DNA of 64,000 bases. Origin: Lasiosphaeria ovina (lineage: Eukaryota; Ascomycota; Sordariomycetes; Sordariales; Lasiosphaeriaceae). A model generated the notes under the pieces. The model was not told the DNA's origin. It worked only from the letters and a program-made list of their open reading frames with translations, and made no database searches. Within the stretch, counting starts at the first letter, position 1; every line of letters begins with the position of its first letter. The DNA is taken from positions 3,038,001 through 3,102,000 of the forward strand of contig JAULSN010000006.1 in NCBI GenBank assembly GCA_033439765.1, given 5' to 3'. Below are positions 41,881-54,112 of the stretch, piece after piece. The translations under genes and the position numbers were made by a program.

Positions 41881-43997
41881 ATGGCCGCCCTGACCCGGAT
41901 AACATGCCGCCTTGCAGCCCTGCTGGCCATCGCTGGGAGCGGACTGGGAACTCTCTTCCCCCAAAACTTGGCCGGCATCAGTCCGGCCTTGACGGGGGCC
42001 GCAGAAGCCGGCGACATCGCGGCCAACTTCGTGTCGGAGCTCCTCCAAAATGTCGCGGAAGCGACTGGGCATCTGGGTGCGCCGTCGAAGCGTGCCTTGA
42101 CCTGTGAACCGCCCGACTCGCTCGTGGTCGACGTCGGATACGCAAAGTATCAGGGCTCCTACAATGCGTCCACAGGCTTGAACTCGTGGAAAGGGTACTG
42201 CACCCATTTGTGATGTGATCATCTACTCCATGCTGACAAACTCGTTGGCACATGACAGCGTTCGCTTCGCCGACGCCCCAGTCGGGAGTCTGAGATGGCA
42301 GCCTCCCCGTTTCCCTGCCGTGCAGGAAGATCCTCCCGTCGTCGATGCCACGAGCTTTGGGCCCGTGTGCCCCCAATCTCTGCCCTCGGTGCCCAGTGCC
42401 GCCTTCATGCCGGGAAACGAGGACTGCCTCTTTCTGAACGTCTACGCGCCAGCCAACGCCCAGGACCTGCCCGTCATGGTATGGATCCACGGCGGCGGCT
42501 ACGGCTTTGGCGACGGCACGCAGGCCATGGCCGAATTTATCAACGCCAACAACAAGCGCTTCGTCGTTGTGTCTATCCAGTATCGGGTGAGTATTAAATG
42601 TTGACTTCTTTGGGCTCCAAGCATCGGACAGCTGACACACTTCAGCTCGGCGCCTTTGGCTTTCTCGCCTCCAAGGAGGTCAAGGACAAGGGTGCGGTCA
42701 ACGCCGGCATCCTCGACCAAGCGCTGGCTCTTTCCTGGGTCAAGCTCTTCGCCTGCCAGTTTGGCGGCGATGCGTCGTCGGTGACCATCGCGGGCGAGTC
42801 TGCCGGCGCCGGCTCGGTCATGTACCACGGGCTCGCCGTCGGTGGGGCACTGGGCTCTGTGCTCTTCGACAAGTCGATCGCCGCCTCGCCGTACCTGCCA
42901 TTCCAGTACCAGTACGACGACGCCTCGCCCACGAGCAGGTACTACGCCCTGTCTGTGGCGGCCGGGTGCCCGGCCAGTGGCGATGTCTTTGCATGTCTCG
43001 TCGGCAAAGACACGGCTGTGCTGCAGCAGGCCAACTTCAACGTCACGCAGCAGGCGCCGTACGGCTACTGGTGGGTTCCCTCCCGGCATCCCCGAATTTT
43101 GGGCGGCGGACGTCCCACAGACTGACTCGCATCCCCAGGGCCTTCTACCCCGTCACCGACAACGTGTACATCACGGGCCGCCCGACTGAGCAGCTGGCCG
43201 CCAAGCGAGTGAACGGGGACAAGTTGCTCGTCAGCAACAACGCCAACGAGGGCCCCATGTTTGTTCCGCAGACGATCGCGACGCAGGACGACCTGGTGGC
43301 ATGGCTCCACCTCGAGTTCCCCAACATGTCTGAGGCGCAGATAAGCCTGATCCTCGCCGCGAACCCGAACAGCGCCGCCACGGACCCGTCGGGCCCGCGG
43401 TTCGAGACCGACGGGCTCGACACGGCGGGCGCGAACGCCGTCAACGTCTCGCAGGCCGCCAACGGGCAGCAGCAGCGCGCCAACAACATCTACGGCGAGG
43501 CGACCTTCGTGTGCCCCGCGTACTGGATGGCGTCGGCCTACACGACAGCCACGCAATCGGCCTGGCTGTACCAGTACTCGGTGCCGCTGGCTACGCACGG
43601 GGCCGACGTGGCCGGGTACTTTGGGCCGCAGAACGCGAACCTGGCGCCGGGGTTCCAGTTGGCCTTCCGGACCATCTGGGGCAATTTCGTGGCTGGCGGC
43701 AACCCGGCCATCAGCGACGTCGTGGCCAACGGCGGCGCGTCGGCGGCGAATCCCGCCGCGGCCAACGGCGCGTCCGCGTGGCCTGCGTGGAGCGATGCGA
43801 ACCCAAAACTGCTGAACCTCAACGAAACGGGCGGCACGCCGTACACCTTCCAAACGACGTGGGGCGCCAACGTCACCCAGTTCGCCAACCCGGGCCTGCA
43901 GAACGCCTTCGCCCTCGCCCCGGCCGACACGTGGGAGGGCGGCCGCGGAGCACGGTGCGCCGTCTACCAGGCCCTGGCGCCGAGCATTCCAGCTTAG
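41881..43997 (+). CDS. Secreted type-B carboxylesterase/lipase
   Basis: Alpha/beta-hydrolase of the carboxylesterase type B (cholinesterase/GMC-lipase-like) family. Exons 41881-42194, 42259-42586, 42646-43070, 43139-43997; 641 aa. Introns are 59-68 nt with standard ends and all phases agree. The N-terminus has a signal peptide (…LLAIAGSGLG). Hallmarks in order: VRFADAPVGSLRWQPP, GNEDCLFLNVYAP, the oxyanion HGGGYGFG, nucleophile elbow GESAGAG, a probable acid in NNANEGPMF, and a probable catalytic His in LATHGADVAGYFG. Several NxS/T sites occur. Substrate (lipids, plant esters, mycotoxin esters) is not predictable. Intact and full length. Confidence 0.9.
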
Positions 43998-44909
43998 ACG
44001 GGGCTGTGATGTTTGTCTGTCGAGAGTAACATTGGAGAATCACCTGATATACGGAGCAAATGATGCAAAGATATTCAGAAGGCAATGGGATGGTGAAAAG
44101 GGTTAATCAAAACAGGTATAATAATTTATACAATAAATATCAAAACGTTTACCAATTGTTCCCCTGGGTCGTTATCATGCTGGCCCTGATGGCGACATTG
44201 CGCCCCTGGATTCCGCGACAGGACGACCCAGATTGGCGGTGTCCCTTCCCCTCAGATCCTCATGGCGGCATCACAGATGCGCGAATCAGCAGTCGAGATA
44301 GGGTTCTGACGGCATTTCCTGGGCCGTCCCAGTCCAGCGCTGATGCAAGGCACCTCGCGCTGGCCTCCGTCTTCGGCACCGCGCCAAGCGCCATGTCGTG
44401 ATAGCCTTTACACACATTTTTGGTGTTGTCAAACACGCCCAACATTAAACACGCCTCAGCTACACCGCCGCCTCGAGCCGCCCAAGGGCGCATTTTTGAC
44501 CAGTTAGCGTCGTACTGTGCAACGCAGACTGCAGCGCGAATTAGCAAGCACGCGATTTGTAATGGACATTTAATAATCGTCGCACTCGTCAGCGGGAGGA
44601 CCATAGTCCCCATGCGCTTAGAACTAGTCCGCATTGAGACGCGGCAGTCATGCCCTGGCCATCCCAACTCCGCGGATGCTTACCCCCGTGTTGAGTAATC
44701 AGACCTCTAGAGACAAGCGCATCCGACGATGGACGGGCACGGGCAGAGACATAGGCGTATATAAGTCGGCCGTGCTCGTCGACTTGATCATCGTTCCAAG
44801 TTTCACCTCAGCAGCCAAATACCGACCTAGACACGACCAGCTTCCCTCTTCACCCAATTACCCAATTACCCAACATCCCTCAACCTCCCTCAACCACACA
44901 CACCCCAAA
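43998..44909. promoter_or_regulatory. Intergenic; TATA box of the DUF1993 gene
   Basis: No gene is supported (the minus ORF 44260-44667 has no domain and starts poorly). TATATAAG at 44758-44765 lies ~150 bp before the DUF1993 ATG and is a good core-promoter candidate. A CT/CA-rich 5' UTR follows. Confidence 0.6.
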
Positions 44910-45538
44910 ATGGCGCCCCTCACGCTCTCCCAAGTGGTCCTCCCGACCTTCACACGTGGCCTCACGACGCTGTCGCACATCCTCACCGTGGCCGCGACAC
45001 ACGCCAAGTCGGCCGACCTCGACGCCGACGCCGAGTACGCGCCGGCGCAGCTCATCGCCGACATGAAGCCCCTGACCTTCCAGGTGCAGACCGCCACCAC
45101 CACGGTGCGCAAGGCCCTGGCGCGGCTCCTCGGCGCCCAGGACGCGGCGCCTGCGTGGGCCGACGACGAGAAGACCCTCGCCGACCTGCAGGCGCGCATC
45201 GCCTCCACGCAGGCGCTGCTGGCGGCCGCCGACGCGGCGACTATCGATGCGCGCGCGGCGGAGATTGTCGAAGTGTGAGTTTTTTTTTTCTTTTTTTCTT
45301 TTCTTTTCTCTGCTCCTTCCAGTTCCACCGCCGTTTATGCATGGACCGCTGGCTGACTTGGCAAAATAGCCCGTTCTGGGGCAGCGTGTACAAGCTCGCG
45401 GGCCAGGACGCCGCGCTGAAGCAGGCCATCCCCAACTTCTTCTTCCACGTGCAGACCGCCTTCGCCATCCTGCGCGCCAAGGGCGTGCCCATCGGCAAGC
45501 GCGACTACCTCAGCAACTTCTTCGAGGTGCCGATTTGA
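44910..45538 (+). CDS. DUF1993 family protein
   Basis: Exons 44910-45274 and 45370-45538 give 177 aa; the donor is GT|GTGAGT and the intron is 95 nt with a long pyrimidine tract. The sequence fits the DUF1993 family, a compact helical domain found in fungi and bacteria: MKPLTFQVQTAT, DEKTLADLQARI, and near the end IPNFFFHVQTAFAILRAKGVPIGKRDYL. The family has no assigned biochemical function; its fold is related to DinB-like four-helix proteins. No signal peptide, so probably cytosolic. An upstream TATA box suggests strong or inducible expression. Confidence 0.87.
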
Positions 45539-46036
45539 GCGGGCTTGTGGTCCTTTTTACTGCAAGGGTCAGCGGAGCCGCTGCTTGTGTGCCGCACTCG
45601 GAACTCGGTAGTGCTGTCCGTGGAGGGAGGATTCAAAAGGAATGTGTTTAAAAAAAATATAGAAGAAATTTGGGTTCTAACTGTGCACGGTGCCTCTTGC
45701 CGCGTGATTCCAGATGTCTGGTCTTTCTCAAGAAAAAGGGGGACTAATGCTTCTTGTTGGCCATTTGGGCGAGTACTTGAAATTCACAAAGACGGCGCCC
45801 AGTAGCTGCGTCAATAGCAACGGCTGGGTCACGGATTCACAGGTACTTAGCCAACTAAGATGTCAAGTAAAAACAGTTGTGTCCGTACCGTCAAATCATC
45901 AATCATCAACTATAAAACAAGAAGAAGCCGCTAATAACAACCTGACCAAGACTCCTGACCCAAACACCGACCTCCTTTTCCACCTCACACAATACTCTAC
46001 CCAAAATAAAACAGCAGCCGCTGACTAGGTAGGTAG
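45539..46036. other. Convergent intergenic spacer
   Basis: 3' ends of the DUF1993 gene and the CorA-like gene face each other. AT-richer towards 45900-46030. No gene. Confidence 0.6.
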
Positions 46037-48098
46037 TCACGCCATGCTGCCAATAAAGTGCTCGGCAGACCTGCTCTTCCAGCGCGTGGCGGGCACGCAC
46101 ATGGCCATAATCAGCAGCGTAACAAGAACCGTGGTGGTCCAGTACTGCGACAAGAACTCGTCGGGGACGGTGAAGATGGCCTGCCCATGCCAAGACGGCG
46201 GATATTGATCAGTTAATCATCACGACAAACGGGCAGGTGGGGTGGGGTGAGGTGAGTCAGCGCTGCTGTGCCAATGCTGATAGTGAGAATGCCAAGGGTG
46301 GGAATGTGAGAATGGCTCGGGGTTGATAAGTGATAGTGTGCTCTTTCCTCCCCGCTTCCGAGGATGGAGAATGTCTCCGCTCTTTGTCTCTTCATTTCTT
46401 TTCTTGAAAAGGGGAAAAAGGAAGAAGGGGGTTAAGGATAGGAGAGAGACAACTCACAGCAATGCAAGCCGCCGGCAAGAACACAAGCCCTAGCACGGCG
46501 AGGTACTTCATGGCGGTGCCCTCCATCCACGACGCGACGGCGATGGACTTCGAGTTGTTGGCCAGCTGCAGCGCGCGGTGGGTGTTGACCTCGTCCTTCT
46601 GCACCTGCAGGCGGCCCCGCAGGTAGTGCGAGCGCAGGTTGACGCAGGCGGCCTTTTGCGCCAGGTACCGCAGCTGCTCGGTCACGGCCGCGTGCTGCTG
46701 CTCCTGGGCCGACGTTGTCGCTGCTGATGCTGCCAGGGTGCGCGCGTGCTCCGCCACGAACCGGCTTACCTGGTCGATTCCCAGCACGGCTGCCTGCGTG
46801 TAGTTCTCCCAGCCGAGCGCCAGCTGCGCCAGCCCGATCGACCGCTGGTTGAGCGCCGCCTGGTCCTTGGGGCGGCGCGCCCGCACCGCCGCCAGCGACT
46901 GGGCCGCCGTTCCGGTCGGCGCCGTGCTGGCTGCCGGCGACAGCATCTTGAGCGGTACCCCTGCCGCCGGCTGCGTCTTTCCCCTGCCGGACAGCTGGAC
47001 ACGCGGCATCAGAATCCGCGGGATGCTCGAACCACGACTCTCCTCCTCTTCGTCTCTGCGAGCAGCGGCTACCGGAGGGCGTGACGCCGACAGCAGCGGG
47101 TTTCCCGTGGTCACGACAGACCCGTCGCGGGCGAGCAGGATGCCGCTCTGGCCGCCGTCGGTCTCGAGCTCGAACGTCTCCTGCCACGTGTCCTCGATCT
47201 TCTGCTCGAGCGCGTCGCGGAAGTAGCTGTACACAATCGCCGGGACGGCGGCCGGGTGCGCGGCGACGTCCGCTGCCAGCAGCACCGCCCGCAGCATCGC
47301 GTCCAGGTCCGCGTCCGAGCTGCACAGCACGAGGGCCTCGGTCGTGTTGGTCGCGTGGCAGTGCGAGAGGGCTAGCGATGCCGTCGTGCCCACGATGGCC
47401 GAGTCCGGCAGCTTGAGCGTGATGCCTGGTCGTGATGGTTAGGAAGAGGGATCTTGACGCGGATGCGGATGGGGCGAGGGGATATCTTACCCAGCCGGTC
47501 GGGGGGGGAAGCTGCTGTCTTGCCGCCGGGAGTCCCAGGTGGCGGATAGTAGACCTGGAAGTGTGTCGTGAGATACATGGCCGGGGTCGAGGCGATGCGG
47601 GCTGCCGCTCCCGGGGGCAGCTGCATCGCCGTCCACAGGCGCTGGAGGTGCGCCTCCGACTCAAAGGGAAAGACCCACGTGCCCGTCTGGTGCCGGAAGG
47701 GAATGAAGACGGGCAGCGGGCCGCCCTCGTTGGTGCACGTCCGGAGCTGCAGGCACTTGGCCGCTCTGGGGTTGGCGCCTGTCAGTACGCCAAGCCGTGG
47801 CTGGGAGCAGCACAAAGACACGCAGAGACTAATTAGCTTACACGATCCTGACCCGTCCGGTTGGCGGAGGTGGATCGCTCGTCTCGTCGATCCTTGGCAG
47901 CGCCATGACTTGGTTGTAAGTCAAGACTTCGATGCTGGTTCGCGACTTGGCCGTGTCCAAGAGGTTGAACTGCTGCGAGGCGGCATATTTGACATCGTTG
48001 TTGATCCTCAACGCCTCAATGGTAGCAAACGCATTTGCCATGTGCGGAATGCTCTGGTGGTTGTCCAGCATCTCGCGTCGGCCGGTAGAAGACATCAT
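46037..48098 (-). CDS. CorA-like two-helix membrane protein
   Basis: Exons 48098-47842, 47765-47491, 47425-46458, 46180-46037; 547 aa, phases consistent. The long soluble N-terminal part includes a coiled, Ala/Gln-rich helix (…LGIDQVSRFVAEHARTLAASAATTSAQEQQHAAVTEQLRYL…). It then has NNSKSIAVASWMEGTAMKYL, a first helix AVLGLVFLPAACIAAIFTVP, a short loop with YW, and a second helix TTTVLVTLLIMAMCVPA. This architecture matches fungal CorA-like Mg2+-transporter-related proteins, in which F/LPGTF follows the first helix; here the conserved Gly-Met-Asn signature of true transporters is not visible. It is probably plasma or organelle membrane. Transport is inferred; a signalling role is possible. 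Confidence 0.78.
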
Positions 48099-49312
48099 GA
48101 CCCCCCGGAACCCGTCTGGGCTTCTTCATAAGGTGCTTTAGAATTTCAGAATACAAGGTTACTGGAGTTGCTGGAGCTGCAAGTCCAGAGCATGGGTGAT
48201 ATTGTGCACGCTGGCTGCAACTCCATTTACATTAGATACAGACTTGGTTCAAAATTCGCAAAGATTGCCAGATGTAGCTCATGGGGGGAAGAGGGTTGGG
48301 GGACCACGAAACCCCCACCGTTAGCCGTGCCATCCGCACCTGCAGCTCTCAATAACTGTGGCTGCGCCTCCACAGCTTTCCGTGATAATGCAAGGAGACA
48401 CTCCATATCGGCCCAATGGTTTCAAAGCACAGCCTCGTCGGCTGTAATTCCAAGTCAAGCGTCCATATCTAGATATTCTTATTGTGCGCGTTTTGCGAAA
48501 ATAGTGAGGGAGGAAACTTGCGATGGTATTATTACCAACGAGCGTCTTTACTGTCAGTTGGCTTACTTGGTTCGGTTGGTTGCGGTGTTGTTGCTGAAGA
48601 CTCAGGACATTATAGTCTCAGACGTAAACAAAGGAAACCTCACATTTTCATCACTGCACCGTGATTAACATGCACAGTGCCGACATCCAACTCACTATTT
48701 CATATAAAACCGTTTCCTATTTGCATAATTGTATGTCAACTGCTGTGTCAAAATCCGGCCTCGGCCTTGAAGCGGGTGTAAAAGTTGAGAAAGGCCGATT
48801 TTCACCAGGGTTAGGGTCTACCGCCGTCTAATGACCTTGGACCCGCCTGAAACGGTGTCACCGAGTTGCGACGGCCGCCAGTGGTGGGGCCCGTCACCAC
48901 CGCGTCTCCGAAGCGTCGCATCAAACGGCACCCGGCGGGAACACCAAGGCGGACATCAGTCCACTTCCGCCTCTGTCGGTAGTATAAAAATTACGCGGGC
49001 CAGTTCCTAGCCAAGCTCTTGAAACCGCCTGCTCAATCGGTCCGCCGACGGAAGCTCGGACATCGGACGGCCAGCTTCTGGCGGCCCCATGCAAGGTACC
49101 TTATATAGGTAACCCAACTGTACTTACCCTGTGCAGATCCACCCCCTTCCTTAGTTCCATTCGCATTGATCTTATTCTCTGCCCTCCCCAAAGTCAAACC
49201 ATCAGGGGAACAAGTTCACCTCCTCCCGACCCAAAGCAAAGCCTCGCCGCTCGCTCGCTCGCCACACTCGTTCGTTCACTACAAAACCCGCAACGCATCA
49301 GGCGGAAAAGAG
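48099..49312. other. Intergenic, no supported gene
   Basis: Divergent promoter region between the CorA-like gene (minus) and the small membrane protein (plus). The plus-strand ORF at 48168 shows no domain or splice support. Confidence 0.55.
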
Positions 49313-49582
49313 ATGCCGCCACTAACAGGCTTCTTCAACATTGAACCGCGGCAGGTGCTCAACGGCGTGCCCGGGCAGCCCGCGCCGGAGGACGTGACGC
49401 CGCTGACAAAGGCCGACCTGCAAGGCTTGTACGGCATCACGGGCGCCACCCTCGCGCTGCTGGTCCTGCTGACGCTCTTCTACATGGTGCACGAGTGCAG
49501 CCGCGGCGGCCTGTCCCGCCACAACCTCATGCTGGGGCATCACCACCCGGGCCACGCTCATAACAAAGAGATCTCGGTATAA
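49313..49582 (+). CDS. Small single-pass membrane protein
   Basis: Intronless, 89 aa from the ATG at 49313 (context aagagATGcc; the upstream extension begins at a non-ATG codon). Residues ~43-60 form one helix (YGITGATLALLVLLTLFYMV), flanked by a polar N-terminus with Pro and a His-rich tail (…LGHHHPGHAHNKEISV). No signal peptide precedes it, so a tail- or signal-anchored protein is likely. The His cluster could bind metal. The family is not recognised. GC-rich codon use supports real coding. Confidence 0.65.
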   Translation: MPPLTGFFNIEPRQVLNGVPGQPAPEDVTPLTKADLQGLYGITGATLALLVLLTLFYMVHECSRGGLSRHNLMLGHHHPGHAHNKEISV

Positions 49583-51414
49583 ATAAGTTTTACCGCCCAT
49601 GGCATCATCGATGGGGCAGAATATGCGACGAGGTAAATAACATGCTGGATACAAAAAAAGAGCGCAACGGGGTTGCATACGCTTGTCTCTAGATCTGGAG
49701 GATGATGGGAAGTCGTGGACGGACACCATAATAGTCGTTTGGCGTTGCATGGGCGCGTTGCATGGGCATGGAACTGGCGTTGTGGGGGGGACGAATGGCA
49801 TTTCGGATTTCTTGTGTAAATCGACTTATCAAGGGGGTTTTTACCTTGCATTCCTAGCGAAGTGTTTTGGGGTTGGCACGTGTATTTGTTGGCGATCTTC
49901 TTCTATCGTCTTACCATGTATATTTATTTTTTGTTTATTTTATCACGTTCTCCATGCTTTAGCCTGAGTATTTCGGCCTCAATATAAACGAGTTCCGGGC
50001 TCTAAACCCTCGCAAACTCGTATATTTGGTGAACGCATGAGGTGACACTTAATCGGGCTCAAAGATGACCAAAGCCTTGAAGAATAATTATCTCAGCAAG
50101 GGAGAATCCGACATCAGATAAGCAGCGCGAGACAGCTTTGTCAATTGCGAATTGCAAATATGCATCGGCAAATGTGCATCGCGGTTTAATAGCGGGAAAG
50201 TGTCAGCAGCCCCACCCGCAATAGGGCCGAGGCCAGAGAGTTGAAACGGCGACGGCCGGGCCGCCGGGCGCCGGCGCTGTCCCCGCTGTTCCAAGGCCCA
50301 ACTGCACGTTGGCCCACAAAAGTGCAAACGAAAAAAGGGAAATGGAACCCGTCAAATGCGGTCTGTCGCTTTCTTTCTCTGCTTGATCGCATTTGGATCA
50401 TGGCTAGCATCTGAATGCAATTGACCCAATCCCATCCGAGCCTCAGGTCGCATCCGCGATCGAGTTCGTGAAGCGCCTCCCTCGCGAAGTCAGGTGGTGA
50501 TGCGTTTAGGCGGACTCGGCTTTTTGGCAGGCGCGAAGTCTGCCTCGTGGTCACTGTCAGGGGACACAACCTGGAAAAGTTGGGGGTAGCGGGGTTGCGG
50601 GGCAGTGCCAACTGCCCGAGCAACTGGGACGTTGGAACTTGGGAAGGTGAGGTGGGGTCCCGATTTTATTCCGTCCACGTCCATCACAACTAATCATCAG
50701 TGTCAATCAGCGATGCGCTTCCTCACCAGTGCGATTTGCAGCGCGGGAATAGTGCGGCAGTGCTCGTTGCGGGATTGCGATCGTAAAGCAACTTATCTTA
50801 CCCTATCGCATCCGCGCCCAACCGCCTGGCCATCCTGTTAAGCCGCGACACCCAGGCCCGCAGCACCCGTTTTGCGCCAAGCAGGTGCTTTCCTAGGGGA
50901 TTCCAGCGGCCTGCCTGCCCTGCCTGATCGCTAAATGAGCTTACCCCCTCTGGACCACGAAGGTGATAGGCAGCACGACGCCTGGACAGCGCGAAACGGC
51001 TTGGCTTGAGTCACCGGCCGCGCTGCAGCGGGATGCACCAATGATGCAGCACTTCGACACACCAAAGATGACAAGACACGATTCCTCTCTGAGATGGCCG
51101 GCCGGGCGGTTGTCCATGACTCGGACGTCGACCCCAGACAGGACCAATAAAGTGGCCCTTGGTGGACGGCCGGGGCAGCCACTCTATAAGACACTCAGGT
51201 TCCGGCCCTCTCGAGCACTTTCCACCACCATCCCCGCCTCCGGTCAGTCAGTCATCTTTTCGGCACTGCATCACTAGCGCCCCTGTGCCGTGACAACAAG
51301 GGCGTGCTGCAGAGCAGTGTTTACACTTTTTCCACATCCGTGTCATTGACACGCCTTTCCCCCCAACCCCCCCTTTTCGTCCGACTTCCGAAAGAAGCTT
51401 ATAAATAGCCCACC
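49583..51414. other. 1.8-kb intergenic region
   Basis: No gene has support. The minus ORF 50186-50623 and others are short with random-like composition. TATAAATA at 51400-51407 is only 8 bp from the ATG of the next gene, too close for a normal TATA box. Confidence 0.55.
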
Positions 51415-53112
51415 ATGGCGAGACAACCCGACGCCTCTCAAGAAACAATATTATCGCCAACGGTCTTCGAGCGCCGGTACTTCCCGGGCCGGGCCGAGAC
51501 CGGGGACGCCCTCCCCGGCGCCAAGCACCGCCGCCGGCCCCTCTCCGGCTGGAGCCAAGAAAAGCTCTACTACGCCGAGCAAGCCTACTGGAACAACCCC
51601 GACGATGAGCAGGTCAAGCAGCACTACCTGACCCTTGCCGCTGCCAACCAGGCCCAGAACAGACAACAGCACGCCCCATCACTCGGCTGGTGGGACAGGA
51701 GTAGCGGCGCACAGGAACAGAGGGGTCAGCGTCACATCCGCGAGGGCCGTGCCATCGAGATCGTCGAAGGCCACGACCTCGCCCGTTCCTCCCTGCACCT
51801 CCCGAGTGACCGCACCGCGCGGGGTGGCCGCCGGCCACCTTCGCTTGAGCGCCAAGATGCCTTCCGTGACCCGCATACCTCCAAGACCTCTAACCCGGCG
51901 CTCCTCGTGAGCCAAAACCACAACAGCTCCGGCAAGAAGAACAAGAACAAGCGCACCTTCCGCCAACATCTCCTGTCTGGGAGCAACGACGACTTCCCCG
52001 AGCCCCACGGCAGCGGCGACTATGTCGACCCCGGCGACGACATCCAGGTCGAGGACCTCTACCGACGCGGCATCTTGTACGACAACGAGTTCGAGCGCGG
52101 GTCTGGCTTCGGCTTCGACGCCATCGTGCACAACGGCGCCCCCCGTCTGTTCAACGTCTACGAGGCGCGGCCACCCGTCAAGCGCGGTCGCAGCGCTCAC
52201 GGCACGAAGCTCAACCCACAACCCAACAACAACCCAGCCGACCTCTCGCTGCCGCTGGACCTGTCCCGCGGCGCATTCGGCGAGGACTCGGCGCTGGCGG
52301 CCTTCCTGATCTCGTCCGACGACGGCGTGCACGTCTCGCACTACCGCGACACGGGTGTCGATCCGGCATCCATCTTCCCGCCCGTCTGGTCCGAGCCGCC
52401 GTCGCCGATGAAAATGGTGCTGCTTGGCGGCGCCCCCTCGCCGCGCGTCACCATCAGCTACGAACTGGACAAGGGGGCCGAGGCGACCGAGACCAGAACC
52501 ACCGCCACACCCCCAAGAATTTCAACAATAACCACACCGCCGCCACCTGCCCGGTGCTACTACGTCAATGCTTCAACACAGACGGAGCGCGAGCTGGCAG
52601 ACTGGTACGACGGCTTCCCCGTCGCGTCGGCCACGCTGTCGGCGTGGGCGACGGCGACAACAACGATCGAAACAACCACATCAGCAGCAACATCAACAGC
52701 AACATCAACAACGGAGGAGCCCGTCCCGGACCTGGTCTTCGACTCGACGCACTACTGCTGCGACAGCAGCCTGCACCACGACGACGACGACGATGACTCG
52801 GACTCGGACGACCTCGTGTCGTGGGAGATCATCCTCAGCGCCGAGGGGTTCGCGAGTGACCACGGCGTGTGGTGGTACGACGGCAACGGCAACGCAGCAA
52901 CAACGATCCCGTCGCCGGCGGCGCGGGCGGCCGCAGCGGCCAAGACGCCGCGGTCGGCGAGGGGGAGGTTCTTCCGGCGACTCGGAGAAGACGAAGACGA
53001 AGAGGAGGACGACATGGACGGCGACAACATGATGATGACCAGCCCCGACGTCAACGGCGCCGACGCCGACGACGCCTGGGTCTTTGTTGTGCTGGGCGCC
53101 GACGGCTTGTAG
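51415..53112 (+). CDS. Large disordered protein, unknown function
   Basis: Single exon, 565 aa, ATG in good context (caccATGg). The N-terminus has a conserved-looking SGWSQEKLYYAEQAYWNNPDDE segment; middle segments include DYVDPGDDIQVEDLYRRGILYDNEFERGSGFGFDAIV and LAAFLISSDDGVHVSHYRDTGVDPASIFPP. Much of the rest is low-complexity: a Thr/Ala run (52650-52720), poly-Asp (HDDDDDDSDSDD) and an Asp/Glu/Met-rich end. It ends DAWVFVVLGADGL, a hydrophobic strand-like tail echoed earlier by VSWEIILSAEG. There are no targeting signals and I recognise no family. The long intact frame and ordered patches argue that it is real. Confidence 0.75.
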   Translation: MARQPDASQETILSPTVFERRYFPGRAETGDALPGAKHRRRPLSGWSQEKLYYAEQAYWNNPDDEQVKQHYLTLAAANQAQNRQQHAPSLGWWDRSSGAQEQRGQRHIREGRAIEIVEGHDLARSSLHLPSDRTARGGRRPPSLERQDAFRDPHTSKTSNPALLVSQNHNSSGKKNKNKRTFRQHLLSGSNDDFPEPHGSGDYVDPGDDIQVEDLYRRGILYDNEFERGSGFGFDAIVHNGAPRLFNVYEARPPVKRGRSAHGTKLNPQPNNNPADLSLPLDLSRGAFGEDSALAAFLISSDDGVHVSHYRDTGVDPASIFPPVWSEPPSPMKMVLLGGAPSPRVTISYELDKGAEATETRTTATPPRISTITTPPPPARCYYVNASTQTERELADWYDGFPVASATLSAWATATTTIETTTSAATSTATSTTEEPVPDLVFDSTHYCCDSSLHHDDDDDDSDSDDLVSWEIILSAEGFASDHGVWWYDGNGNAATTIPSPAARAAAAAKTPRSARGRFFRRLGEDEDEEEDDMDGDNMMMTSPDVNGADADDAWVFVVLGADGL

Positions 53113-54112
53113 CAGGTCCGCCGATCCGGTTCCGCTCTACTCTCTGCTCCTGAGAGGGTAAACACGGGCGGCCGCTGGACTCGTCGCTCACCATGCAGCT
53201 GCGCGCTGCGCTCCGGACTGGCCCTCTATGGTATGTCCCAGCACACAAAAGGCTCCAGGCGGCGGCGGTTTTTCGGTGGTGTAGGCGGATTTTGGTCTGG
53301 CGCGGTGGCGGCCGGGAACCAACCAGATGCGTGCTCGCGGACCTGTTTTTCTAGACGACGGGTTTTGTTTCTGCTCGAGCTCTCTGGTTGCGCGCAGGCA
53401 GGGCGGCGGGAACGCTCTGCTTGGCGGGTTGTCTGTCTTGGTTTGTCTGTACAGTGCGTGTATGATCCTTGTACCCGCGGTGGTGTGTTTGTTGTGTTGT
53501 GTTGATGTTGAGTTGGGCATGGGCTGGCGGAGCGCTGCATTGCTGGAGCTGGATTGCATTTCTTTTTGTCTTTCTTTCTTTCTTTCTTTCTTTGCTTTCT
53601 TTGGTGCGATTTCTAGGTGCCTAGCATTAGTATAGCGTTATCTGCTTTTTTCGTTAGTTGAAGATCTCCTTTTCTTCAGGCTTACTATTACTCCCGGTCT
53701 TTCATTAACTCATAATTTATTAAAGTACAATTTGTCAAGATATTATGATGTGTGATGGTATATGTTTAGAAGTTGACATGGCTACCTTTCGTTCCCCAAC
53801 CCCCCAAACGGTCCAAAGAGGAATAAGTATCCCACGTGTAGTCTCTAATCATTCCAAAAACACAAAAGGTCCAGATAGAGTCAGGTCTTCAGTTAAATTC
53901 CATTTACCACCCCATATATGAAGGAGTGTCTCCTTCATCGCGTCAAAAGATTACAACAAAAACACCAACCCAAGTCAAAGCCAAGCAAATTAAGTACCAA
54001 CCAACTTCCAACGCCTAAGCACCAAAACTCCACCGTCATCCTATTATTCAACTCGCTCTCCAACCCAAACTATCAAAACCACTGTTTGTCCAACCTAAAC
54101 GAGAACCCCATA
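53113..54112. other. Convergent intergenic spacer with a (CTTT)n tract
   Basis: 3' ends of the disordered-protein gene (plus) and SUR7-like gene (minus). A CTTT microsatellite lies at ~53570-53593. No gene. Confidence 0.6.

Noticed and set aside
51400..51407. TATAAATA as core promoter of the disordered-protein gene
   Set aside because: Only 8 bp before the ATG, so transcription would start inside the coding region; the next in-frame Met is over 300 codons away.
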